DNA of 64,000 bases from the NCBI GenBank assembly GCA_022564295.1, contig JADFLR010000018.1, positions 1-64,000 of the forward strand, read 5' to 3'. The notes under the pieces are model-generated. The model worked only from the letters and a program-made list of their open reading frames with translations, did no database searches and was not told the origin of the DNA. Of this stretch, positions 35,801 to 43,958 are shown in pieces; position 1 is the stretch's first letter, and each line of letters starts with the position of its first letter. The translations under genes were made by a program, and so were the position numbers. This DNA is from Bacteroidota bacterium. GTDB taxonomy: Bacteria; Bacteroidota; Ignavibacteria; Ignavibacteriales; Ignavibacteriaceae.

Positions 35801-36533
35801 CCGGTGGATGAAGGAAGCTGAGACGTTTTTACCTCTAAGTGCAAAAAAAGAAAGTAATAATAAATTTTGTATTTACTCATCCTTCCTAACAGTTGATAAT
35901 ATACTAACAAACCACACTGCAAATAGATTAATTAATTTTGATAGATTTCTTCTTGCTAAACCAATTATTCAAATTTTAACTCAACATGCAGATGAAGATG
36001 AAGCTCGTGCAAACACTCAACTGATTAAATCATTGATCGTTTTTAATGATGAATTGAAAAGTATTAAAATAAAGATCAAGAAGAAAAAGAATGAAGGTAT
36101 AACTCAGGTTAAGAAATATCGTTCACCATTGAATAAAATACCTTTTTCTGAATTGCTTATCAATCAAAACGTAAGTAACTTTTTACAACTAAATAAGTTT
36201 GGTGATATCACTTATTTCAATAAAGAAAGATTTGAAAACCTAATTGAATGGCTGTACCAGTTAGTAGCTATCCAATCCTTTTCATCATACAAAAAAACCC
36301 TTAAAGAATTAAAAGATAAGAATACCAAAAAGGGCAAAACGAAAAAGAAATTAACTAAGCAGGATTTAGAAAGAGAATTAATAAATTCAATTAAAGGTAG
36401 TTTTCTATCTGCAAAAAACTTAAAGTGGCTTGCTGAAGAATCAGGTTATGATTTAACAAAACTTAGCAGCAGTCTGATAAATATTAAAAAGAGAAATAAT
36501 AAACACAAGAAGGAAGAAAGTAGTGAGATATAA
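32841..36533 (+). CDS. Very long GH13 (alpha-amylase superfamily) protein
   Basis: The 1230-residue protein has no signal peptide. The central (beta/alpha)8 domain (roughly residues 310-780) shows conserved region I SDIVPNHTG (about 415), the nucleophile Asp in IIRFDAAMT (about 530) and the acid/base Glu in LLLAEAFWLM (about 595). It should act on alpha-glucosidic bonds or transfer glucosyl groups. About 300 N-terminal and 400 C-terminal residues match nothing I recognise; the latter are Lys/Glu-rich. The N-terminal part contains LHEVYHYL, an HExxH match near residue 70 that may be chance. It overlaps the following gene by 11 nt. Confidence 0.85.
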   Translation: MTNHDFHISKSTRIKYKFDDSFYSLKGNLIIANSQAARYISDKINGVRKNEGAFDQLTTAGEINALGILHEVYHYLINHYVQKENPGVIKRSIDFLKSALNEEKLNKVLLKFVEEFPPLDVYKGKIKTEEYLNGKTGNKSNKELILEELIILHFENTNPAATRLNELFSDKILKENTLYNELIKRTEEFFDKENPTGFGGLHLFSVLRKPITSNPYNLEEQLLFIKNEWGLILDDMLLSRLLKGTDLIREDYKLFVKHGGGEKATPPVPEYRHETDSLKSLSKEKDAAISLEETEQFTDDTHWMPEVVMIAKNIYVWMHQLSEKYGYKIKRLNEIPDAELDTLAEWNFTSLWLIGIWERSSASKKIKQLTGNPEAAASAYSLYDYVIANELGGEDAFNDLKHRAGIRGIKLASDIVPNHTGIYSKWVVEKPDYFIRTSIPPYHNYSFTGVNLSEDERVEIRIEDKYYTREDAAVVLERKDNYTGEKVYIYHGNDGTNMPWNDTAQLNLLNPEVREALIQTIKHVAQKTPIIRFDAAMTLTQKHYQRLWFPEPGKGGAIPSRSDYSLTKKEFHEQMPVEFWREVVDRINEEMPNTLLLAEAFWLMEGYFVRTLGMHRVYNSAFMHMLMKEENDKYRKLISNTLEFNPEILKRYVNFMSNPDEETAVNQFGKGDKYFGVAVMMVTLPGLPMFGHGQIEGFSEKYGMEYKRAYYDEVIDDHLVWRHKREIFPLLKMRHLFSQVDNFELYDYINTNEQLNENVFAYSNKSGNETAFVIYNNSYETCEGKIKYSNPKSTNGNIKPPKDIAAILSFKADPFYYYIYTDHRTQLQFLLSGKEVNQDGFKIKLFGYQYRICLNFREVYDENGAYKKLLEYLNGKGVASIDEALLEMEMIPLHSALEEFLAPPNIREIRNYVFQSEVKEKTRRKKKSPQISPSIQDGMSSLMKETLKYNKKIPEDDVETKSFFEILENVKDFYELWWRYNKRKTVPRWMKEAETFLPLSAKKESNNKFCIYSSFLTVDNILTNHTANRLINFDRFLLAKPIIQILTQHADEDEARANTQLIKSLIVFNDELKSIKIKIKKKKNEGITQVKKYRSPLNKIPFSELLINQNVSNFLQLNKFGDITYFNKERFENLIEWLYQLVAIQSFSSYKKTLKELKDKNTKKGKTKKKLTKQDLERELINSIKGSFLSAKNLKWLAEESGYDLTKLSSSLINIKKRNNKHKKEESSEI

Positions 36534-38550
36534 GTTGATACTATCATTTTTTATTTCGTTATTGATCGCGTCAAATATACGTGCCCAATTTTCTTTGGAA
36601 AATGCATTTCCTAACTTATCATTTAACGATCCGCTTGATCTTCAAAATTCAGGTGATGGTACAGACAGAATTTTTGTTGTTGAGCGTGCAGGCAGAATAA
36701 AAGTATTCCCAAATTCTTCCTCTGTTACTTCATTAAAAACTTATCTTGACATTACAGACAGAGTGTCTGCCGGCGGTGAGATGGGTCTTCTCGGTTTGGC
36801 TTTTCATCCTGATTACAAAAATAACGGATACTTTTACGTTAATTACACGGTTTCAAATCCGCGCAAAACAAGAATTTCCCGTTTCCAGGTATCATCTGAA
36901 AATCCTGATTCAGCTGATAAAAACACTGAGGTAATATTATTAACATTCAATCAGCCGTTTGGAAACCATAACGGAGGATGGATTGGGTTCGGACCTGATG
37001 ATGGTTATTTTTACATAGGAACAGGTGACGGCGGTTCTGGTGGTGATCCTCAGAATAATGGTCAAAGCATCACGACATTTCTTGGAAAGATCTTAAGAAT
37101 TGATATTGATAACCAGGATCCCGGTTTGGAATATGCAATTCCCCCCAATAATCCATTTGTAGACAGCACCGGAAGTGTTGTAAAAGAAATTTATGCATGG
37201 GGTATGCGTAATCCCTGGCGCAATAGTTTCGATCCTGTTACCGGATGGTTATGGTGTGCCGATGTAGGACAAAGTGCCTGGGAAGAAATTGATATTATCG
37301 AAAATGGAAAAAATTATGGTTGGCGGTGTTACGAAGGCAATCATTCGTTTAACATGTCAGGCTGTGATTACCCCGAATATATTTTCCCAATCTGGGAATA
37401 TAGCCACGGGCAGGGTTGTTCGATTACGGGCGGCTATGTTTACCGCGGTCCAACTGTACCGGAACTAACAGGAAAATATATTTATGCTGACCTTTGTACA
37501 GGAACAGTTTGGTCACTCGAATACGATAGTATTAATCCACCTGATAACCAAACACTATTAACTGCTCCCGGTAATGTAACTTCTTTTGGTGTGGATGAAT
37601 GCAACGAATTGTATATAGTTACATTCAGTCCGGATAGGATCTATCGTTTTACTCCAACTGTTCCAATTGTTGCTCCTTCAGGATTGGATGGTATGGCAGG
37701 CATTACACTGGGTAATCCTATACGGGTTATCGTCAATCTATGGTGGAATGATAATTCAAATAATGAAGATGGATTCATCATTGAAAGAAAAACAAATAAC
37801 GGTAAATTTCAAGTGATCGACTCTGTAGAATCAAATGTAACCGGATATACAGATTGGAGTGTAATAGATACAACTACTTATACTTACAGAGTAAAAGCTT
37901 TTAATGCAACAAATACTTCCGGATACAGCAATGAATTTACTGTTATAACACCACTAAGGGAAGTTGAAGCGCCTTCTGATCTCGTTGCAACCGCAATCGG
38001 TCCAAATGAAATCGAGTTAAACTGGGCAGATAATGATTTCCAGGAAGAGGGATATAAAATAGAAAGGAAAACGGGTGCGCAGGGCATTTATGCTATAATT
38101 GATTCTGTGGTTGAAAATGTTATCAGTTATCTCGACCAATCGGTTGAAGTAAATACATTATACTATTACAGGGTTTTTGCATTTATAGAACAAGTTGTAT
38201 CTGATTATAGTAATGAAGATTCAGCCAAAACACCCAATCCAACAGGAGTTGAAGATTCACGTATCCCCAATGAATATAAACTTGAACAGAACTATCCGAA
38301 TCCGTTTAACCCGAGTACCGGGATACAGTTCAGTCTATCTGAAACAAGCAACGTTAATATCAGAATTTATAACTCGCTTGGTAAAACTATTGATACAATT
38401 TCCGGTGGTGTTATGCAGGCAGGAATATATGGGCGGATATGGAATGCACAGAGTTATGCATCGGGTATTTATTATTTGAAGATGACAGCGGAATCAATTA
38501 ACTCGGATAAGGTTTATTCGAATGTTATTAAGATGATTTATCTCAAGTGA
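36523..38550 (+). CDS. Secreted PQQ-type sugar dehydrogenase (Gdh/sorbosone family) with fibronectin III and T9SS sorting domains
   Basis: The 675-residue protein has a signal peptide (LILSFFISLLIASNIRAQ). A glucose/sorbosone dehydrogenase beta-propeller (about 25-380) follows, with RIFVVERAGRIKVF, MGLLGLAFHPDY, NHNGGWIGFGPDDGYFYIGT and GMRNPWRNSFDP. Members oxidise aldoses with pyrroloquinoline quinone, or are hedgehog-interacting-protein-like without activity. Two fibronectin III domains (about 385-480, 485-575) and a type A sorting domain (NYPNPFNPSTGIQFSL) follow. It starts at GTG 36523 inside the end of the GH13 gene, so translation is likely coupled, an odd pairing of a cytosolic and a surface protein. 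Confidence 0.85.
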   Translation: MRYKLILSFFISLLIASNIRAQFSLENAFPNLSFNDPLDLQNSGDGTDRIFVVERAGRIKVFPNSSSVTSLKTYLDITDRVSAGGEMGLLGLAFHPDYKNNGYFYVNYTVSNPRKTRISRFQVSSENPDSADKNTEVILLTFNQPFGNHNGGWIGFGPDDGYFYIGTGDGGSGGDPQNNGQSITTFLGKILRIDIDNQDPGLEYAIPPNNPFVDSTGSVVKEIYAWGMRNPWRNSFDPVTGWLWCADVGQSAWEEIDIIENGKNYGWRCYEGNHSFNMSGCDYPEYIFPIWEYSHGQGCSITGGYVYRGPTVPELTGKYIYADLCTGTVWSLEYDSINPPDNQTLLTAPGNVTSFGVDECNELYIVTFSPDRIYRFTPTVPIVAPSGLDGMAGITLGNPIRVIVNLWWNDNSNNEDGFIIERKTNNGKFQVIDSVESNVTGYTDWSVIDTTTYTYRVKAFNATNTSGYSNEFTVITPLREVEAPSDLVATAIGPNEIELNWADNDFQEEGYKIERKTGAQGIYAIIDSVVENVISYLDQSVEVNTLYYYRVFAFIEQVVSDYSNEDSAKTPNPTGVEDSRIPNEYKLEQNYPNPFNPSTGIQFSLSETSNVNIRIYNSLGKTIDTISGGVMQAGIYGRIWNAQSYASGIYYLKMTAESINSDKVYSNVIKMIYLK

Positions 38551-38586
38551 TTCCGCTTCAGTAATACTTGGAAGTTTGTAGATTGT

Positions 38587-38615
38587 AAAAGATCTTGCAG
38601 GGACGGATCTTTTTA
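38587..38615 (+). terminator. Terminator-like hairpin after the sugar dehydrogenase gene
   Basis: AAAAGATC (38587-38594) pairs with GATCTTTT (38605-38612) around a 10-nt loop, followed by TTAAT. It lies 37 nt after the stop. The stem is partly A/U so the stability is modest. Confidence 0.5.
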
Positions 38616-38694
38616 ATGGCGATAATATATTATTAGGTGATTTTAGTAATTATTAGTGCTCTTAATAATCTAACCAATCGAATGCGAGGTTTTT

Positions 38695-40617
38695 ATGAAA
38701 AAGTTCTTTACTGTTTTTATTTTCTTCTTTCTAATGTATCCACTTTCATCTTTTGCTCAGGAAGAAAAGCAAAGCATTTTTGACTCTCCCCACGAGTTAA
38801 ACCTTGAAAGATGGTTACAAAAATTTCCTCATTCCTTTACGCCCCTTAATCCACCAGGCAGTAACCCAGAATTCATAACAGATTTTCTTAATGTAAATAT
38901 TTCCAACGATCCATTCCCACAGAATGAACCTTCTGTAAAGATAAGCAGAAGTGACCCAAACCGGGTAGTTGCTGCGTGGAGAGATTTTCGAACAGGAGTG
39001 AATCCTCCGTTACGACGTGTTGGATTTAGTTTATCAACTGACGGAGGTGAAACCTGGTCAGTTAGTGAGCTATTACCACAAATTATTCCCGGTGCAGATT
39101 TAAGCAGCGATCCGGTTGTTGGAGTCGATCTTTCCGGTAATTTTTATGTTTACACAGTTTCATTAAATAATAACAACGGTAACGGAGAATTATGGGTATT
39201 TAAATCTACCGACCAAGGGGAAACATTCGACCAGGTTTATCAAATGACCAACACAACCGGGTTTGAAGATAAGGAATGGGCTGCAACTGATTTAAATCCT
39301 GCAAGCCCTTTTGCCAACAACCTTTATTGCAGCTGGACAAGATTTTCTGCCGGTACTGAGATACTCTTAGTTAGATCGACCGATGAAGGAATTAGCTGGA
39401 GTAATCCCGTTTCTGTTAGTGATGAATCGAGTGTTCAGGGTTCATTTCCGGCAGTTGGTCCAAATGGAGAGTTGTACGTAGTATGGCGTCACAGTGGTCA
39501 GATGATGTTCGATAAATCTACCGACGGTGGAGTCACTTTTGGAACAGATATAATTGTCAGTAATGCACCAAGTTCCTGGTTTCCACATATGGCAGTTGAT
39601 TTAAGTGGAGGACCGAGAAACGGGTATATTTATGTCACCTGGAACGATGAAAGAAACGGTGATGATGATGCCTTTGTATGTTATAGCTCAGATGGCGGAG
39701 ATACCTGGTCCACTCCAATCAGGGTAAACAACGACCCCGTTGGAAATGGCAAAATACAATATTGGCCCTCTGTTGCAATAAGTGAACATGGTGAAATTTC
39801 AATACTTTTTTACGATACAAGAAACACTCCCAGCAATAGCTTTATCGAAGCATATATTGCCAGATCAATAGATGGTTTAAATTTTACAAATGAATTGTTG
39901 AGTTCGGAACCATCACCTACCAATATTCCGAATGGCGATGTAAGGTTTGGTGACTACATAACAATAGATGCTTACGGCGGTAATGTAGTTACCGTATGGA
40001 CTGATGAGAGAGCCGGAGGTGTTGATATGGATATTTATACTGCAGTTGTAAATCCGATTGTTCCGGTGGAGCTAACAAACTTTACTGCAAGAGTATCCGG
40101 TGGAAATACCATCCTGGAGTGGAGTACAGCAACTGAACTAAACAATCTTGGTTTTGAAATTGAACGCTCTTTGAATCAGGAAACCTGGTTAACAATTGGT
40201 TTTGTTGAAGGGCACGGTACTACAACAGAACCACAAAATTATTCGTTTACCGATAACGGTATTGGCGGAACAATTTATTACAGATTAAAACAAATTGATT
40301 TTGATGGAACTTATGAATTTTCATATGTTATAGAAGTTAACTCAGCATCCGTTACTACCATGGATTTAGAACAAAATTATCCCAACCCGTTTAATCCAAA
40401 TACAAATATAAAATACCAGGTCGGCAACGATGGATTTGTAAGTCTAGAAGTGTTTAATTCTTTGGGAGAAGTTATTGCAACTTTAGTTAATGAATTCAAA
40501 CAAGCCGGCACTTATCGAATGTCTTTCAATGGCATAAATCTGCCGAGTGGTGTTTATGTCTATATTTTGAAATCCGGTAATTTTATTCAATCAAAGAAAA
40601 TGATTTTGTTAAAGTGA
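38695..40617 (+). CDS. Secreted BNR/Asp-box (sialidase-fold) protein with T9SS sorting domain
   Basis: The 640-residue protein has a signal peptide (VFIFFFLMYPLSSFAQ). Residues about 65-455 form a six-bladed sialidase-like propeller with five Asp boxes: SLSTDGGETWSV, KSTDQGETFD, RSTDEGISWS, KSTDGGVTFG and SSDGGDTWS. The full sialidase catalytic set (arginine triad, Tyr/Glu pair) cannot be confirmed, so substrate binding without hydrolysis is possible. A beta domain (about 460-560) of the WSTATELNNLGFEIERS type precedes the type A sorting domain (NYPNPFNPNTNIKYQV). It is probably a surface glycan- or protein-binding protein. Confidence 0.8.
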   Translation: MKKFFTVFIFFFLMYPLSSFAQEEKQSIFDSPHELNLERWLQKFPHSFTPLNPPGSNPEFITDFLNVNISNDPFPQNEPSVKISRSDPNRVVAAWRDFRTGVNPPLRRVGFSLSTDGGETWSVSELLPQIIPGADLSSDPVVGVDLSGNFYVYTVSLNNNNGNGELWVFKSTDQGETFDQVYQMTNTTGFEDKEWAATDLNPASPFANNLYCSWTRFSAGTEILLVRSTDEGISWSNPVSVSDESSVQGSFPAVGPNGELYVVWRHSGQMMFDKSTDGGVTFGTDIIVSNAPSSWFPHMAVDLSGGPRNGYIYVTWNDERNGDDDAFVCYSSDGGDTWSTPIRVNNDPVGNGKIQYWPSVAISEHGEISILFYDTRNTPSNSFIEAYIARSIDGLNFTNELLSSEPSPTNIPNGDVRFGDYITIDAYGGNVVTVWTDERAGGVDMDIYTAVVNPIVPVELTNFTARVSGGNTILEWSTATELNNLGFEIERSLNQETWLTIGFVEGHGTTTEPQNYSFTDNGIGGTIYYRLKQIDFDGTYEFSYVIEVNSASVTTMDLEQNYPNPFNPNTNIKYQVGNDGFVSLEVFNSLGEVIATLVNEFKQAGTYRMSFNGINLPSGVYVYILKSGNFIQSKKMILLK

Positions 40618-40627
40618 TCGGCATTTT

Positions 40628-40660
40628 AGATATGCTATATCTTTAAGATATAGCATATCT
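40628..40660. repeat. Perfect 15-bp inverted repeat between convergent genes
   Basis: AGATATGCTATATCT (40628-40642) and AGATATAGCATATCT (40646-40660) are exact inverted copies around a 3-nt loop TTA. It lies 10 nt after the stop of the Asp-box protein and reaches the stop of the oppositely directed oxidoreductase. It could be a bidirectional terminator, but it is AT-rich and without T tracts, so a protein-binding or processing site is also possible. Confidence 0.75.
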
Positions 40661-42215
40661 ATCTAATATTAAAATACCGGGATACTGCATCCGCACAATT
40701 CTCGCCATCAATTGCGGCGGAAACAATTCCACCTGCATAACCAGCACCCTCACCCGATGGAAACAATCCTTTTATATCTTCGTGCATTAAGGCTTTTTTA
40801 TTACGCGGAATTCTAATCGGTGAGCTGGTTCTTGTTTCTGCTGCTACAATTTGTGCTTCTTCAGTGTAGTACCCTTTCATCTTTTTATTAAATATATATA
40901 ACGCTTTTTTAATTCGTCCTGTTATGTACGATGGTAATTCTTCATCCAATCTTACTGAAGTTAAGCCGGGAATATATGATGTATTCGGAAGCTTCTGAGA
41001 AAATCTACCCTCAACAAAATCAGTTACTCTTTGTGCAGGTGCTGATTGGCTATCGTTTGCAAGTTTAAATGCAAGATGTTCAATCTCCTGCTGCAATTTA
41101 AGTCCGTTGAAAGGATAGTGATCATTATATTTTTCCCATTCATTTTCTCCAACGCTCACCACTATACCCGAATTTGCATAAGGAGAATTTCTGCGCGATA
41201 ACGACATTCCATTTACAACAATCTCTTCCGGTGCCGTTGCTGCAGGAACAATAATTCCCCCCGGACACATGCAAAATGAGTACACCCCTCTGCCATCAAC
41301 ATTACAAGATAAATTATAACTTGCTGCAGGAAGATTTTCAAACTTTCCTTTTGAATGATATTGAATTTCATTTATCAATGGCTGCGGATGTTCTATTCTT
41401 ACACCCATCGCAAACGGTTTTGGTTCGATTTTTATATTAAGCTTATATAATAAATAATATATATCTCTTGCAGAATGACCTGTTGCTAATATTACAGCAT
41501 CACCAAAAATCTCTTCTTTATCGTTTGCAATCACTCCTTTTAATTCATCTTGAACAATTATAAAGTCCGTAACTTTCGAGTCAAAATAAATTTCACCGCC
41601 ATTATCAATAATAATCTGCCTGATGCTTGAAACAACTTTCGGAAGAATATTTGAACCGATATGCGGATGTGAATCAATTAAAATATCTTTGCTTGCACCG
41701 TGTTGAACAAATATTTCTAAAACTTTTTTAACATTGCCTCTTTTATTTGAGCGTGTGTATAATTTTCCATCACTGTACGCTCCCGCACCACCTTCTCCAA
41801 AACAATAATTTGAATCGGGGTTAACAATATGTTCTTGTTGTAAAGCACGAATATCTCTTCTTCTTTTCTGTACATCCTTTCCACGTTCTACAATTATTGG
41901 TTTAATTCCTAATTCAATTAATCTAAGAGCAGCAAACATTCCAGCCGGACCAAAACCGATAATTAAAACTTTTTTCTTGCTGCTAACAGGAATGTAATTG
42001 AGCTTATCAATGCTTTTTTTTGATTTTTCGCCAACATAAACTTCAATTGCAAGTCTGTATACCGGCTTCTTGCGTGCATCTAATGATCTGCGAATGATGT
42101 TAAATGATGTGACTTGAACTGGAGTTAGTTTTAGTCTTTTTGATGCTTTACTAATGATGTACTTTTCATCATTAATATATTCGGGCAAGATGTTTATTTC
42201 TATATTGTATTTCAT
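40659..42215 (-). CDS. FAD-dependent oxidoreductase (NAD(P)/FAD-dependent dehydrogenase)
   Basis: The 518-residue cytosolic flavoprotein has the dinucleotide fold in VLIIGFGPAGMFAALRL and PIIVERGKDVQKRRRDIR, CFGEGGAGAYSDGKLYTR, and the C-terminal GLFPSGEGAGYAGGIVSA that closes the FAD site. This matches the COG2509-type group of predicted FAD-dependent dehydrogenases. The substrate is unknown. An N-terminal extension (residues 1-85), without the Rossmann motif, includes KLTPVQVTSFNIIRRSLDAR. It is upstream of nothing on its strand and follows an SDR gene. Confidence 0.85.
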   Translation of the reverse strand: MKYNIEINILPEYINDEKYIISKASKRLKLTPVQVTSFNIIRRSLDARKKPVYRLAIEVYVGEKSKKSIDKLNYIPVSSKKKVLIIGFGPAGMFAALRLIELGIKPIIVERGKDVQKRRRDIRALQQEHIVNPDSNYCFGEGGAGAYSDGKLYTRSNKRGNVKKVLEIFVQHGASKDILIDSHPHIGSNILPKVVSSIRQIIIDNGGEIYFDSKVTDFIIVQDELKGVIANDKEEIFGDAVILATGHSARDIYYLLYKLNIKIEPKPFAMGVRIEHPQPLINEIQYHSKGKFENLPAASYNLSCNVDGRGVYSFCMCPGGIIVPAATAPEEIVVNGMSLSRRNSPYANSGIVVSVGENEWEKYNDHYPFNGLKLQQEIEHLAFKLANDSQSAPAQRVTDFVEGRFSQKLPNTSYIPGLTSVRLDEELPSYITGRIKKALYIFNKKMKGYYTEEAQIVAAETRTSSPIRIPRNKKALMHEDIKGLFPSGEGAGYAGGIVSAAIDGENCADAVSRYFNIR

Positions 42216-42262
42216 TATGTCCTCTGTTTATGAGGAAAAGAAATTTAATGTTAGATAAAGAG

Positions 42263-43054
42263 CTAAAATAATCCTTTTGTAAAACCACCGTCAACCTGTA
42301 TAGTATTGCCAGTAACAAAGCTTGCCTGCTTTGATGCGAGGAACAAAGCTACAGATGCTATTTCTTCGGGTCTGCCGAGACGATTGATGGGAACCCGCTT
42401 TGCCATTTCCACAAGAATTTCTTCGTGAGATTTGCTTTTTTCTTTTGCTTCGATGACTGCAAGCTCATAAAGCCGGTTAGTTAAGGTTAATCCTGGTGCA
42501 ACATTGTTGACTGTTATATTATGCTTTGCTACCTCATTACTTAACGATTTTGCAAATCCTGTAACTCCCGCTCTTAGTGAATTTGATAGCATTAAATTAT
42601 CCACCGGCTGCTTTACTGAAATGGAAGTAATATTAATTATTCTACCCCATTTATTTTTTACCATTTGAGGAATTACTAATTTTGAAAATCTTACTACACT
42701 CATGAGTACTTGTTCATAGGCATGATTCCAATCATTTTCATCAAGTTCTAAAAAATATCCGGGCACAGGACCTCCGCAGTTATTAACAAGAATATCCACT
42801 GAACCATATTCCTTTATAACCGCTTCGAATGTAGTCTGAATATCAGAACTTTTATTAAGATCGCATATACACCAAAGCGGAACGACATCATACTTTTCTC
42901 TCATTTCTTCGGATACTTCTATCAAATCAATTTTTGTACGGGAGCAAATAGCAACGTTACATCCTTCGGATGCAAAGGCTTCTGCCACTGCTTTCCCGAT
43001 TCCCTTACTTGATGCAGTTATTAAAGCTGTTTTTCTTTTTAGACCTAAGTTCAT
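42263..43054 (-). CDS. SDR-family oxidoreductase with a degenerate catalytic motif
   Basis: The 263-residue protein has an SDR Rossmann fold with ALITASSKGIGKAVAEAFA, DILVNNCGGP and the C-terminal FVTGNTIQVDGG, and resembles 3-oxoacyl-ACP reductases. The catalytic Ser is kept in INITSISV, but the YxxxK position reads LSNSLRAG, so both Tyr and Lys are missing. A BKR-like SDR subgroup with this degenerate tetrad is known. It may be a different enzyme or non-catalytic. No other nearby gene explains it. Confidence 0.85.
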   Translation of the reverse strand: MNLGLKRKTALITASSKGIGKAVAEAFASEGCNVAICSRTKIDLIEVSEEMREKYDVVPLWCICDLNKSSDIQTTFEAVIKEYGSVDILVNNCGGPVPGYFLELDENDWNHAYEQVLMSVVRFSKLVIPQMVKNKWGRIINITSISVKQPVDNLMLSNSLRAGVTGFAKSLSNEVAKHNITVNNVAPGLTLTNRLYELAVIEAKEKSKSHEEILVEMAKRVPINRLGRPEEIASVALFLASKQASFVTGNTIQVDGGFTKGLF

Positions 43055-43136
43055 ATCTACCTCAAGGATAAAATGATATTCCGTAGTTAAAATACAATGT
43101 TAAATAATTTATAGGAGGAAAATCTCCCGTCTAAAA

Positions 43137-43958
43137 TTAAAAATCTTTTCTTCTGAACAAAGAAACAGAAAAACCTAATATAAATATTAGGAACAATAAA
43201 GATGTTATAATAGGTTGAAAATTTATTATACCCTTTCCCATTGCCAGGTCAATCATTATTCTACCCATTAGTTCAGCAGTTTGGGGAACTATAAAGTAAA
43301 ACCCAACCAATATTGTGTCAATTAATTCGCTTGTAACAAATTCATTTAATTTTTCCTTATACAATAAAAGTAACGGACTGATAATGAGAAAAATAAGATA
43401 CGCAATCATCATTCCGAGTATGGAATTTTTTGTGATAACACCAAACAGCATAATAAGTGCGTATAATACTGCGAATGCAAAAGTAATAACAAAAGCGAGT
43501 GTTAAAAACGATGCATCCCAATAAGAAAATTTAATCGAGATTATTAACCAAACACCGAATACAAAGAAAAATATATTCAGGAATACGAATAGCACAACAC
43601 CAAAATATTTTCCTAATAGTAGCTGTGCTCTCGAAATCGGTTTGGATAATAACAGATCGATATTTCCCTTTTCAAGCATAATAGGGATAAAACTTGCACT
43701 TGAAAAAATTGCAAGCAGCAAACCGAGGTTTGCAAGCGGCGTTACAATTAATAATTCCAATGAACTTACAATTTCCCGCGTCATAATATTTTGCCCTGAT
43801 TGGTTAGCCGCTGAAGTGAGTGTATTTATATCAACAAGCCCGAATACAAGTAGTGTACCGACTAAAACAAACAAAATAATTGCTCCGAAAAAAATAAAAA
43901 CTTTTCTTGCTAAAGCTTCTCTTATTGTAAATTGTATTATTTGAAAAATGTTATTCAT
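43137..43958 (-). CDS. ABC-2 type transporter permease
   Basis: The 273-residue integral membrane protein has about six predicted transmembrane helices. It has a long N-terminal first helix (IIQFTIREALARKVFIFFGAIILF), then GNIDLLLSKPISRAQLLLGKYFG, typical of ABC-2 permeases. It overlaps the stop and start of the upstream ATPase gene by 4 nt, so the two form one exporter, substrate unknown. It ends FSVSLFRRKDF. Confidence 0.9.
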   Translation of the reverse strand: MNNIFQIIQFTIREALARKVFIFFGAIILFVLVGTLLVFGLVDINTLTSAANQSGQNIMTREIVSSLELLIVTPLANLGLLLAIFSSASFIPIMLEKGNIDLLLSKPISRAQLLLGKYFGVVLFVFLNIFFFVFGVWLIISIKFSYWDASFLTLAFVITFAFAVLYALIMLFGVITKNSILGMMIAYLIFLIISPLLLLYKEKLNEFVTSELIDTILVGFYFIVPQTAELMGRIMIDLAMGKGIINFQPIITSLLFLIFILGFSVSLFRRKDF

